A DNA stretch of 64,000 bases from Streptococcus himalayensis (GTDB lineage Bacteria; Bacillota; Bacilli; Lactobacillales; Streptococcaceae): positions 1,755,501 through 1,819,500 of the forward strand of contig NZ_CP016953.1 in the NCBI RefSeq assembly GCF_001708305.1. The letters are read 5' to 3'. This document shows positions 39,605-47,552 of this stretch, one piece after another. The notes beneath the pieces were generated by a model, which searched no databases, was not told where the DNA came from, and was given only the letters and a program-made list of their open reading frames with translations. Positions within the stretch are counted from its first letter, which is position 1, and each line of letters opens with the position of its first letter. The position numbers and the translations under genes were made by a program.

Positions 39605-39628
39605 ACTTCCCCTTACCAGTTATTTATT

Positions 39629-39973
39629 TTAAGTCCGTGTCACAACTGTGCTTGAAAAGCCTAATATTTCCTCTAATCCTTGTAGAACGGCAACTAAGGC
39701 AGCTTCAACAGATGAAACATCTCCAGTCATGACGACAGAACCACTAAAACGATCCACAAAACCAACTTGGACATCTGCTGCCTTGGTTGCAATATCAACG
39801 GCAATAATTGCCGCTTCACTAGGAGTAATCGTTAAAATGCCGATTGCTCCCTTATTTTCAACAATTAAACCAAGTTTTTCAAAAATCACATCATCTGGAT
39901 TTGCGATGAGATGTGCGAGGGTGACTTGTTTCCCCGGCACATACTCTTGTATCATTCTTTGTTTTTCTTCCAC
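39629..39973 (-). CDS. eutS: Microcompartment shell protein EutS
   Basis: This 114-aa BMC-domain protein of the bent-hexamer type contains [19 protein letters not shown] and [21 protein letters not shown] choose the GTG at 39973 (giving [15 protein letters not shown]): it has GAAGAAGG eight bases upstream and reproduces the start of enteric EutS. The longer ATG (40006) would begin only about five bases after the predicted transcription start. It precedes eutV by 24 bp and shares its promoter. Confidence 0.9.
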   Translation of the reverse strand: MEEKQRMIQEYVPGKQVTLAHLIANPDDVIFEKLGLIVENKGAIGILTITPSEAAIIAVDIATKAADVQVGFVDRFSGSVVMTGDVSSVEAALVAVLQGLEEILGFSSTVVTRT

Positions 39974-40017
39974 TTTATCTACCTTCTTCACATACATAGA
40001 AGACATAGACTCTATGT

Positions 40018-40046
40018 ATTATATACTAAATTTATTAAAATAACAA
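40018..40046 (-). promoter_or_regulatory. Internal promoter of eutS-eutV-eutW
   Basis: On the minus strand TTGTTA (40041-40046) and TATAAT (40018-40023) are exactly 17 bp apart, in the eutG-eutS gap. No ANTAR hairpin or terminator follows, so the regulators should be made independently of their own antitermination. A hairpin (ATACATAG...CTATGTAT) lies at the 5' end. Confidence 0.75.
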
Positions 40047-40053
40047 CCTTAGC

Positions 40054-41190
40054 CTAAAAGGCATTTTCCAAAATTTTCAACACTTCTAAAGAAGTTGGAA
40101 TTCGTGGGTTGGTAGCGGTGCATTTATCCTTCAGAGCAGCTTCAGCGATTTCTTCCTTGTATTGGGCAAGATCATCAGATGCAATGCCGTATTCCCGAAG
40201 AGAAGTCGGTAATTCCAATTGCTTCTGCAATTTCTTAACAGCTTCCACCAATTGGCGAACTCCCAAGGCAGGATTTGAAGCACTGTATCCCAATAATTTA
40301 GCAATATCTTGGTAACGAGCAGCGGTTTCTTTGTGAATTGGCTGCTTGCCTCGGTTGATAACATTTGCATTATACTGGATGATGTGTGGCATAAGAATGC
40401 TATTGAGACGACCATGCGGAATGTGGAATTTAGCTCCAGCTGCGTGGGCAATTCCGTGGTTCAAGCCAAGCGAAGCTGTGTTAAAGGCCATTCCTGCAAG
40501 GGTTGAAGCTACGTGCATTTTTTCGCGTGCTTCCACGTCTTGACCATTTTTATAAGCTTTTGGTAAATACTCAAAGACCAATTTAATCGCTTTTTCAGCC
40601 AAGGCATCTGAAAAATCAGTAGCATTTGTGGAGACATACGCTTCAAAAGCGTGAGTCAACACATCCATTCCTGTATCTGCCGTGATATTCGCTGGCAATG
40701 ACATGACCAAATCCGCATCTAACACCGCCACATCTGGCAGGATTTCTCTAGACACCAAAGGATATTTGGTTCCTTTTTCCGCATCTGTGATGATGGAGAA
40801 ATCTGTCACCTCAGAACCAGTACCACTGGTTGTTGGGATCGCAATTAAAATTGCTTGAGAGAAAATACCTTGCTTTTTAGCGAAGTAATACATGGCCTTC
40901 GCTGCGTCAATAGCAGACCCACCACCGATTGACAAGACAATGCTAATCGGACGACCGCCTGCCGACTGAATGCCCGCAACAACGGTTTCAATCGGCGGAT
41001 CAGGAACAATGTCAGTAAAGACAACCACATCATTGCTAGCATCTAGATTTGCTAAGATGGTATCCAGCTGACCAGACGTTTTCAAAAATGGATCTGCCAC
41101 AACCAAGACATGTTCGTTCTTGTATGTGCTCAATTGTTTCAAAGCACCCTTGCCTATGCACAATTCAGTTTTATAAAAAATTTTATACAT
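40054..41190 (-). CDS. eutG: Iron-containing alcohol dehydrogenase EutG
   Basis: This 378-aa group-III alcohol dehydrogenase reduces acetaldehyde to ethanol and regenerates NAD inside the compartment. It has the NAD site SIGGGSAIDAAKAMYYF, PTTSGTGSEVTDF, and the iron ligands in NHGIAHAAGAKFHIPHGRLN. AAAGGAG precedes the ATG. It is the first gene of the locus, behind an antiterminated leader. Confidence 0.95.
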   Translation of the reverse strand: MYKIFYKTELCIGKGALKQLSTYKNEHVLVVADPFLKTSGQLDTILANLDASNDVVVFTDIVPDPPIETVVAGIQSAGGRPISIVLSIGGGSAIDAAKAMYYFAKKQGIFSQAILIAIPTTSGTGSEVTDFSIITDAEKGTKYPLVSREILPDVAVLDADLVMSLPANITADTGMDVLTHAFEAYVSTNATDFSDALAEKAIKLVFEYLPKAYKNGQDVEAREKMHVASTLAGMAFNTASLGLNHGIAHAAGAKFHIPHGRLNSILMPHIIQYNANVINRGKQPIHKETAARYQDIAKLLGYSASNPALGVRQLVEAVKKLQKQLELPTSLREYGIASDDLAQYKEEIAEAALKDKCTATNPRIPTSLEVLKILENAF

Positions 41191-41234
41191 TTATTCTCCT
41201 TTCTACTGCTATAAATGTTGTAGGAAACGAAAAG

Positions 41235-41278
41235 CGACTACATGAAAAACCACTACTCCTCTACACACGTCATAGTCG
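41235..41278 (-). terminator. Leader terminator before eutG
   Basis: On the minus strand CGACTA (41273-41278) pairs with TAGTCG (41235-41240), followed by CTTTTCGTTT. The stem is weaker than in the eutA leader, so the exact pairing is uncertain. Confidence 0.5.
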
Positions 41279-41283
41279 TTTCA

Positions 41284-41325
41284 TATAGCCACATTGCTTC
41301 ATAATGAACAGTACCTCTTTGTACC
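41284..41325 (-). promoter_or_regulatory. EutV (ANTAR) double hairpin before eutG
   Basis: Hairpin 1 (41310-41325) is GGTAC-AAAGAG-GTACT, a 5-bp stem. Hairpin 2 (core 41287-41298) is AGC-AATGTG-GCT with a weak extended stem. Both hexaloops have A at position 1 and G at position 4. The first hairpin begins almost at the transcription start. Confidence 0.75.
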
Positions 41326-41333
41326 TTATCCGA

Positions 41334-41362
41334 ATTATATCACAAAAGCGCTTTCAAATCAA
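41334..41362 (-). promoter_or_regulatory. eutG promoter with cre-like site in the spacer
   Basis: On the minus strand TTGATT (41357-41362) and TATAAT (41334-41339) are 17 bp apart. The spacer is TGAAAGCGCTTTTGTGA, which matches the CcpA cre core TGAAARCGYTTT with changes only at the outer edge. CcpA binding here would block RNA polymerase. Confidence 0.8.
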
Positions 41363-41432
41363 TGAAAATGGTCATTTTTATTTCAAATTTTACTTTCTCT
41401 GCCTATTTTCCAGTAAAATCGATTCATATTAC

Positions 41433-41461
41433 TTGTAAAAGTCTCAAAAAGGTGTTAGAAT
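41433..41461 (+). promoter_or_regulatory. Promoter of the riboswitch RNA
   Basis: TTGTAA (41433-41438) and TAGAAT (41456-41461) are 17 bp apart on the plus strand, back to back with the eutG promoter. Start expected near 41468. Confidence 0.75.
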
Positions 41462-41484
41462 AAAGGTGCTAGGAAATTAATTTT

Positions 41485-41640
41485 AGTACTTTTAGGAATA
41501 TGGAAGTTTGGTGAAAATCCAACGCGGTCCCGCCACTGTGATAAGTCTAGGCTTTAAGTCAGGTCTTTATTCTTAAATTTTAGTAGATTTCACGCCTCGA
41601 TGTAAGGTGATGATGTCATTGTGGAATCAGCATTGATTGC
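41485..41640 (+). promoter_or_regulatory. Adenosylcobalamin riboswitch
   Basis: Signature segments of the cobalamin class are present in order: GGTGAAAATCC (41510-41520), GCGGTCCCGCCACTGT (41524-41539), the B12 box AGTCAGG (41557-41563), and the closing TTTCACGCCTCGATG...GGTGA hairpin (about 41609-41633). Confidence 0.92.
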
Positions 41641-41809
41641 AGCATTTCCATTATTGGCTCTACGTTAGTACGCTAATTTTCTAAAGATAGGCTGTGCTTA
41701 TCTTTCTGCAATGAGGCAGAGCCGATAATTCAGGAAAGCTGCTGCTAACCAATGATGCTTAGCAATATTCTACACTGTCGTAAGGACGCTTTCTTTTATT
41801 GAATCCCCG

Positions 41810-41842
41810 GGGGCTGAGCCAAAGTGTTCAGCCTCTTTATGT
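41810..41842 (+). terminator. Terminator of the riboswitch RNA, tail cut by the IS
   Basis: GGGGCTGA (41810-41817) pairs with TCAGCCTC (41828-41835; one G-U pair), followed by TTTATGT and then directly by the insertion sequence. Before insertion the tail would have read TTTATGTTTCCTT. Confidence 0.75.
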
Positions 41843-41875
41843 GGCTCTTTGTCAACTGTAGTGGGTAGATGTCAG

Positions 41876-43132
41876 CTAACACCTAGAGAGGACCAACTTG
41901 GTCTTCTCTTTTTTGATGTTTAAGGCAATCAAAATCCGCTTTTTGAAGTTTTCAAAGTTCCTGAAACCAAAGGCATTTCGTTTAATGACTTTGATAAGAT
42001 TATTGGTAGCTTCCAATTTAGCGTTGGAATAAGGCAATTCCAAGGCGTTTAAAACCTTGTCCTTATCCTTTAGAAACGTCTTAAATACCGTCTGGAAAAT
42101 AGGGTTAACAGTGGCTATTTCTTGTTCAATTAGGTCAAAGAAATGATCTGAGTTCTTCTCTTGGAAATGGAATAAAAGAAGTTGATAGAGTTCATAATGT
42201 TGTCGTAACTCATCTGAGTAGGATAGGAGCTTGTCTAAGATTTCCTTATTGGTCAAATGCATGCGAAATGTAGGGCGATAAAATCGTTTATCACTGAGTT
42301 TACGGCTATCTTGTTGTACCAGTTTCCAGTAGCGTTTTAAGACACGGTATTCCTGGGATTTTCTATCGAATTGATTCATGATTTGTATGCGGACACGGTT
42401 CATAGCACGGCTGAGATGTTGCACAACGTGGAAACGATCAAGCACGATTTTAGCATGAGGAAAAAGTTGTTTGGCTAGTTGATAGTAAGGGCTAAACATG
42501 TCCATAGTGATGAATTTAACGCGGTTTCTGACCTGTCTAGGGTATCTCAGAAAGTGATTTCGGATGGTTGCTTGCGTTCTTCCATCAAGGATAGCGATGA
42601 TGTTATTTGTGTCAAAATCTTGAGCGATAAAGCTCATTTTCCCTTTCTTGAAGGCATACTCATCCCAGGACATGACTTCTGGAAGCTTATCCCAATCCGT
42701 TTCAAATTTAAACTCATTGAGTTTTCGAATAACTGTAGATGTAGAAATGGAGAGTCTGTGTGCGATATGTGTCATTGCTTGCTTTTCGATGAGTAATTGT
42801 GCGATTTTCTGGTTGACAGCGACAGATATTTGATGGTTCTTCTTAACAATAGGAGTTTCAGCGACCGCCATTTTCCCACATTCCTTGCACTTGAAACGAC
42901 GCTTTCGAAGGCGGATAAGTAGTGGGTAGCCAGCAGTTTCTAAGTAGGGGATTTTAGAGGCTTTCTGGAAGTCATACTTAGCCATTTGTCCCTTGCAGGA
43001 AGGGCATTTAGGGGCTGTGTAATCCAAGTGACCGTGGAGTTCTAAGTGAGTTCCCATGTCGCATTCATTAGTGATCGTGATATTTTTGTCTTTCATTTTG
43101 AGAAAATTTGTGATAAGATTTAGTTGTTCCAT
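41876..43132 (-). CDS. ISL3-family transposase
   Basis: This complete transposase of 418 aa has an N-terminal zinc-ribbon-like region with paired cysteines (APKCPSCKGQM, FKCKECGKMA), a helix-turn-helix (AQLLIEKQAMTHIAHRLSIS), and the ISL3 DDE domain with Asp in SWDEYAFKKGK and ITMDMFSPYY and Glu in SNAKLEATNNLIK. The frame is intact, so the element is probably active. Confidence 0.96.
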   Translation of the reverse strand: MEQLNLITNFLKMKDKNITITNECDMGTHLELHGHLDYTAPKCPSCKGQMAKYDFQKASKIPYLETAGYPLLIRLRKRRFKCKECGKMAVAETPIVKKNHQISVAVNQKIAQLLIEKQAMTHIAHRLSISTSTVIRKLNEFKFETDWDKLPEVMSWDEYAFKKGKMSFIAQDFDTNNIIAILDGRTQATIRNHFLRYPRQVRNRVKFITMDMFSPYYQLAKQLFPHAKIVLDRFHVVQHLSRAMNRVRIQIMNQFDRKSQEYRVLKRYWKLVQQDSRKLSDKRFYRPTFRMHLTNKEILDKLLSYSDELRQHYELYQLLLFHFQEKNSDHFFDLIEQEIATVNPIFQTVFKTFLKDKDKVLNALELPYSNAKLEATNNLIKVIKRNAFGFRNFENFKKRILIALNIKKEKTKLVLSRC

Positions 43133-43206
43133 ATGAGTCTTTCTAAATGATGGTTTTATCGCTTTTCATTATAGGTCATATGGGACTTTTTTTCTACACT
43201 GAAAAA

Positions 43207-43256
43207 GGCTCCATAATCTCTACAGTGGATTTACCCACTACAGATATTATAGAGCC
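43207..43256. repeat. Palindromic right end of the IS
   Basis: The last 50 bp read as an imperfect hairpin (GGCTCCATAATCTCTACAGT against the outer end). A solo copy lies at 26220-26268. Confidence 0.8.
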
Positions 43257-43275
43257 CTTTATGTTTCCTTCCAGC

Positions 43276-43312
43276 AAAAAAGCATAGAAATTTATCTGTT
43301 TCTATGCTTTTC
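43276..43312. terminator. Terminator after the histidine kinase gene
   Basis: AAAAGCATAGAAA pairs with TTTCTATGCTTTT, with A/T runs on both sides, nine bases past the kinase stop. Plus-strand readthrough from the IS side would also meet it. Confidence 0.92.
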
Positions 43313-43321
43313 TTCTATCCT

Positions 43322-44677
43322 TTAAAAGAAAATGCTAAAACGCATCCACTTCTCATCAATTGCTTCAAAACGATAGGTCAATTGGTGCTGTTCTAAAATC
43401 TGCTGCACAATAAAGAGACCTAGTCCTGTTCCGCCGTCCTTACGGCTACGACTGTAATCTGGTCGATAAAAAGGTTGGAAAATCTGCTTGATTTGCTCCT
43501 TACTTAAGATTTTTTCTGCCTCATTTTCAATGACCAGCTGGTTTTCATCTACGGATAACAAAATCTCCCCACCAGCCTTCGTATAATGAAAGGCATTGTC
43601 TAAAAGATTCTTGATAGCCTTGAGTAAATACGTTTGATTGCCTTCTACCTCTAGCGGTGACAGCTTTGCGATAAAGTGATACCCTTCTACAGTAGCCAAG
43701 GTCTGGTAAAATCCAACCTGCTCTTCCAAGACATCCGATAAGGAAAAGACACTGGTTTCTTCTTCTACATCCTGCATCTCTAATTTGGAAATCGCTAGAA
43801 TGGATTGGACAAGCTGGGACTGCTCTTCCAGTATTTCGCGGCATTTTTTGAGGTACTTGTCTCGATCCTTAAAATCCCCAATCCCATAAATCATGCCGTC
43901 TACAATGCCAAGCATCCCCGCAATCGGTGTCTTAAGTTCATGCGAGGTCATCCGTAAAAATTCGGCCTTGCTTCGCTCACTTTCTGCAACTTTCTCGTTT
44001 TCCAATCGCAAGGCCTCCATATTGCGCAAGAGACTTTCATAGAGTGTATTGACATCCTGCGCCAAATCCGCAATTTCATCGTTTCCATTGACTTGACAGA
44101 AAACATCTGGGGATAGGCTCACCATTTTTCGGGTTGTCGCAGAAATCTCCTTGAGCCGTCTGGTCGAAATTCGGCTATAAACAAAGGAAAGGCTGATACC
44201 TAAACACAAAGAAAAGAACAACAAATAGGGAGACAACTCAAACAGCACCTGACTGGCATCCGAAACGGGTTGTAGAGAATATTCGCCTTCTAAAGTATAA
44301 TTTTGACCGTCCCCATCTGTGATGACTTCTTTTAATTGAGCCCGCTCATTATCTGCGGCAATAAAAGGACTGACTTGGACGGCTATCCCTTCATCTGAGG
44401 TCTCTACCCTTGGATAGTAGAGTTTTCCTGTCGCATCCGTCAAGGCATACCACATACGCAAATTCTTTTTATCGTAATAGGTCAGAAGAGCCGTCATCTC
44501 ATCTTTAGACTTTCCTTGAATACTTTGGGAAACTTGTGTAAATTCCCGTGTTACTTCTGCAGTCTTAACCGACTGATAATATATCGGCATGACAAAGTAC
44601 AAGGTCGTCAGTAAAGCCGTCACGACAATAAAGACCACGCCACTTGTTAAGAGAAAGTGTTTTTTAGCGATTTTCAC
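43322..44677 (-). CDS. Membrane sensor histidine kinase
   Basis: This 451-aa kinase has TM1 (about 9-30), an extracellular sensor of about 115 residues, TM2 (about 148-166), a HAMP-like linker, HisKA (RMTSHELKTPIAGMLGIVDG, phosphoacceptor His) and HATPase (KNLLDNAFHYTKAGG, GGTGLGLFIVQQIL). The GTG start overlaps the response-regulator stop by one base (TAGTG). The signal is unknown; the neighbouring FtsX-type ABC transporter suggests cell-envelope or peptide stress. Confidence 0.92.
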   Translation of the reverse strand: MKIAKKHFLLTSGVVFIVVTALLTTLYFVMPIYYQSVKTAEVTREFTQVSQSIQGKSKDEMTALLTYYDKKNLRMWYALTDATGKLYYPRVETSDEGIAVQVSPFIAADNERAQLKEVITDGDGQNYTLEGEYSLQPVSDASQVLFELSPYLLFFSLCLGISLSFVYSRISTRRLKEISATTRKMVSLSPDVFCQVNGNDEIADLAQDVNTLYESLLRNMEALRLENEKVAESERSKAEFLRMTSHELKTPIAGMLGIVDGMIYGIGDFKDRDKYLKKCREILEEQSQLVQSILAISKLEMQDVEEETSVFSLSDVLEEQVGFYQTLATVEGYHFIAKLSPLEVEGNQTYLLKAIKNLLDNAFHYTKAGGEILLSVDENQLVIENEAEKILSKEQIKQIFQPFYRPDYSRSRKDGGTGLGLFIVQQILEQHQLTYRFEAIDEKWMRFSIFF

Positions 44678-45330
44678 TAGTCATCTCTCCCCAACTGATA
44701 ACCCATACCAGTAATCGTCACCAAAGGAATTCCCGGTATCTTCTTCCGAATATTCTTGATGTGGTTATCCAGAACCCGCGTGTCCAATTCGCTATAACCC
44801 CAGATAACATCCATCAGCTGCTCTCTGGTCACAAGGTGGTACTTGCGTTTGGCAAGAGTTTCGATCAACTCATACTCTGTCTTGGTCGGAGATATTTTCT
44901 CCCCTTTCCAATAAACAGTGCAGTCTTCTAAGGATACGCGTAAGTCATCGATGATAATTTCAGAATAGGTGATGGAGCTGCGTAAAATATTTTCAATCCG
45001 TTTCATCAAAATCAGAGGTGAAAACGGTTTAGTCACATAATCACTGATTAAGTGGTTGAAGCTGACAAGCTGGGTATATTCATCATCAAGAGCTGTTAGC
45101 ATCATCACTGGTACCTGAGAAGTTTTCCGGATTTCTTTTAAAACATCCAGGCCACTGACAGTTGGCAGCATAATATCTAAGAGAATCAAGTCAAAGCAGT
45201 CTTGTTCAAAATAATTTAGGGCTTCTTTGCCATCTACTGCTGCCTTCACTTGGTAGCCATGTTCTTTTAAAAATTCACAAATAACTTGGTTGATAGTTGC
45301 ATCGTCTTCAACGACTAAAATTTTGTACAT
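44677..45330 (-). CDS. OmpR-family response regulator
   Basis: This 217-aa protein has a receiver domain (VVEDDATINQVICEFLKEHG, Asp in LILLDIMLPTVSG, Lys in VTKPFSPLILM) and a winged-helix DNA-binding domain (TKTEYELIETLAKRKYHLVT, VLDNHIKNIRKKI). It is coupled to the kinase downstream. It has its own promoter and may regulate the ABC genes upstream. Confidence 0.94.
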   Translation of the reverse strand: MYKILVVEDDATINQVICEFLKEHGYQVKAAVDGKEALNYFEQDCFDLILLDIMLPTVSGLDVLKEIRKTSQVPVMMLTALDDEYTQLVSFNHLISDYVTKPFSPLILMKRIENILRSSITYSEIIIDDLRVSLEDCTVYWKGEKISPTKTEYELIETLAKRKYHLVTREQLMDVIWGYSELDTRVLDNHIKNIRKKIPGIPLVTITGMGYQLGRDD

Positions 45331-45382
45331 TCTTGCTCTCCTTTTCCTACTCTACTCGCTTTTTTGAAAAAGTTCCCTCTTA

Positions 45383-45410
45383 ATTATACACTAGTTTCAA
45401 GAAACTTTCT
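45383..45410 (-). promoter_or_regulatory. Promoter of the two-component genes with palindrome
   Basis: A minus-strand TATAAT lies at 45383-45388, without a good -35. A perfect 14-bp palindrome AGTTTCAAGAAACT (45393-45406) sits in the spacer/-35 region and could be an operator. Confidence 0.5.
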
Positions 45411-45472
45411 GCTTATGACCCAAAAAACAGACAAAGTACAGATAAGTTTTATTACTAGACTTGCACAAGAAT

Positions 45473-45517
45473 ACTGGCTGAATCGGTTATTTCCATTCAG
45501 CCAGTTCTTCTTTTTTT
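45473..45517 (+). terminator. Hairpin between the ABC and two-component genes
   Basis: ACTGGCTGAAT pairs perfectly with ATTCAGCCAGT. The strong T run is on the plus strand (TCTTCTTTTTTT); on the minus strand, where the genes lie, the tail is weak, so it may only partly terminate the ABC transcript. Confidence 0.55.
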
Positions 45518-45523
45518 CTTTTA

Positions 45524-46147
45524 TCAACGAAATTGACCATTGCGCAAGGTCAACTGCACATCTGCCATACTGGCCAAGACCTTGCTATGGGTCACCATAA
45601 TGACACATTTCTTCTCCTCATGGGCAATGGTTTTTAGATGCTCTACAATATCGATTGCAATGTCTTCATCCAAATTACCAGTCGGTTCATCTAGTAGCAT
45701 GATGTTAGCACCAGAAACGAGGGAACGGGCAATAGCTACCCGTTGCTGCTGCCCACCTGATAATTGAAGGATATTGCGATGAATCTGCTCTTGGGACAAG
45801 CCCAAATCGAGCAAGACCTGAGGATCAGCTTTTTTATTCACTAAGCGAATATTTTCCAAAGGAGTAAGATAGTCTAGCAAGTTGTAATTTTGAAAAACCA
45901 AGGATACATGGTTTCTGCGATAGGCTTGATAACCAATTTCTCGGACATCTTGACCATCTAGCAAGACCTGACCTGAAGTTGGCTTATCTAGACCTGCTAA
46001 CAGCGATAATAAGGTGGTCTTTCCAGTTCCTGAATGGCCGACAATGGAATAAAAAGTCCCTTCTTCAAATTGGTAATTCAAGTTTTGAAAGACGGATTGC
46101 TGACTAATATTTGCATAGGTATAGGATAAATCTTTAATCGCTAACAT
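45524..46147 (-). CDS. ABC transporter ATP-binding protein (LolD/MacB type)
   Basis: This 207-aa ATPase has Walker A VGHSGTGKTTLLSLLAGLD, signature LSGGQQQRVAIARSLVSGA, and Walker B with Glu in IMLLDEPTGNLDE. It partners with the two FtsX-type permeases encoded upstream. Such mechanotransmission systems act in peptide export or resistance. Confidence 0.93.
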   Translation of the reverse strand: MLAIKDLSYTYANISQQSVFQNLNYQFEEGTFYSIVGHSGTGKTTLLSLLAGLDKPTSGQVLLDGQDVREIGYQAYRRNHVSLVFQNYNLLDYLTPLENIRLVNKKADPQVLLDLGLSQEQIHRNILQLSGGQQQRVAIARSLVSGANIMLLDEPTGNLDEDIAIDIVEHLKTIAHEEKKCVIMVTHSKVLASMADVQLTLRNGQFR

Positions 46148-46157
46148 ACTCTTCTCC

Positions 46158-47525
46158 TTATGAAATCTTCGTTAAAATATCTTTTGGCTTATAAGACATC
46201 AGCGGTATGCTTGCGACGAGAATACCACCTACAATCAAGCACGCACATACGACCAACATCTGAGACAATTCTCTTGGTGTGAATTGTACTTGGAAATGCT
46301 TGACTGTTTGCATAATCAAGTCCGTCTGGCTATCTGCACCAAGACTATAGCCTCCTAGCTGTTTCAATATATCAGCGCGTACTGTTTTGGCAACAGAGTC
46401 TACTGTCTGGTTGGCAAACGATTGTCCCAGCATTTGTCCTAAGAGACTAGCAACCGCAAAAGCCGGAAGGGCTAAGAGAATATTTTCAAGGATATGCTGA
46501 GCCATAATATCCCATTTTGAACGACCAAGCGCTAGTAGCACACCCGATTCACGTAAACGACTTTGACTATTAAAAATCAAGAGCAAGATGAGTACGATAG
46601 CGCTTGTGATAATTGTCCCAATCAAGAGCCGTTTGACCGTCTTTTGCAAGAGAACAATACTCCGATTATAGGATTTTAGAGCAGGATTTTGCTCGGTTAA
46701 TTGATAATTTTGCCAGTTAACTGTATCAACTGTCTGCTTAATATTGGCTATGAAAGCCTTGGTGTCTGCCGATTTTTTCAAGGTATAGGTTGCTTCACTA
46801 TAGAGGGTTTTTCCTGTTTCAAAACCAAATAATTCACTGGCTATTGTCGTATCCGATAAGAGAGTATTAGAAACTAATTCATCACTATAGTTCGGTCTAT
46901 TGAAGGTTTTTCCTTTGAAAATCCCAATGATTTCTGCTTGAATTGGTGTCTTATCTGTCCCAATATAGCGAATGGGGTCGCGACCAAGTGTCAACTGATC
47001 TCCCACTTTTAAATGCTTATGCTTGGCAAAATCTTCGTGGACAATCACCTTGTGCTTGTCTCCTGCTGTGATATGCCGACCACTGACAAGACTGAGCATG
47101 CCGGTTGTAAACCGATTATCCTTCTCACTGGTCGAAATCCCTTCAACATTGACCACTGTTTCAAGATTTCCAGGACGATAATCCCCTTCGCTGGTTCCAA
47201 TAGGGACAGGCTTTGCATTTTCTAAACTAGCAAAGGATGAAACGGATGAAACAAAGCTCTCCACATCTGGATGATGACCAATTTCTTGCAGCGCTTTTTC
47301 GGATAATTCTCCTGAACCATACCCATCTCCAACAAAAATGTTGCTGGCAGATAATGTAACTGTCTGGGCAATATTATTTTTTTCAATAACCTTTCCCGAC
47401 ATCGACTTGGATAAGGCCATGACTGCCACTAAGGAGCTAGCAACTGTGGCAAATAGGAAAAAGGTAACCAGATTTCTGACTGTTTTTCGTCGTAAATAAT
47501 ACAACGCTCTCGTAATAAATGACAT
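46158..47525 (-). CDS. FtsX-domain ABC transporter permease, second subunit
   Basis: This 455-aa protein has one N-terminal helix (about 18-40), a large extracellular domain of about 250 residues, and three C-terminal helices with an FtsX domain (SRLRESGVLLALGRSKWDI, PLMSYKPKDIL). It lies between the first permease and the ATPase genes. The substrate is unknown. Confidence 0.88.
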   Translation of the reverse strand: MSFITRALYYLRRKTVRNLVTFFLFATVASSLVAVMALSKSMSGKVIEKNNIAQTVTLSASNIFVGDGYGSGELSEKALQEIGHHPDVESFVSSVSSFASLENAKPVPIGTSEGDYRPGNLETVVNVEGISTSEKDNRFTTGMLSLVSGRHITAGDKHKVIVHEDFAKHKHLKVGDQLTLGRDPIRYIGTDKTPIQAEIIGIFKGKTFNRPNYSDELVSNTLLSDTTIASELFGFETGKTLYSEATYTLKKSADTKAFIANIKQTVDTVNWQNYQLTEQNPALKSYNRSIVLLQKTVKRLLIGTIITSAIVLILLLIFNSQSRLRESGVLLALGRSKWDIMAQHILENILLALPAFAVASLLGQMLGQSFANQTVDSVAKTVRADILKQLGGYSLGADSQTDLIMQTVKHFQVQFTPRELSQMLVVCACLIVGGILVASIPLMSYKPKDILTKIS

Positions 47526-47552
47526 GATTTCTCCTTTATATCTTCATGTAGC

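Larger units (their letters stand above)
41468..41842 (+). ncRNA. eutX: EutX/Rli55-like riboswitch-controlled regulatory RNA
   Basis: This plus-strand, non-coding RNA of about 375 nt starts with an adenosylcobalamin riboswitch and continues into two ANTAR-type hairpins: 41704-41721 (TTCTGC-AATGAG-GCAGAG) and 41744-41763 (GCTAACC-AATGAT-GCTTAGC, one mismatch). It ends with a terminator stem. By analogy with Enterococcus EutX and Listeria Rli55, the full RNA made without adenosylcobalamin should sequester EutV and keep the eut genes off. The hairpins are 24 nt apart, more than at the other sites. A weak hairpin with TTTT at 41664-41684 may be the ligand-dependent early terminator. An IS interrupts the end of the RNA. 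Confidence 0.8.
41843..43256 (-). mobile_element. Complete ISL3-family insertion sequence, copy B (1414 bp)
   Basis: Left end GGCTCTTTGTCAACTGTAGT and right end (inward) GGCTCTATAATATCTGTAGT form imperfect inverted repeats of about 25 bp. An 8-bp target duplication CTTTATGT flanks it exactly (41835-41842 and 43257-43264), as is usual for ISL3 elements. It carries one transposase on the minus strand. The perfect duplication and the close match to copy A indicate a recent insertion. Confidence 0.96.

Noticed and set aside
41191-41842. Short peptides in the eutG leader or riboswitch RNA
   Set aside because: No frame of useful length with a ribosome binding site; structure and promoters explain the region as RNA regulation.
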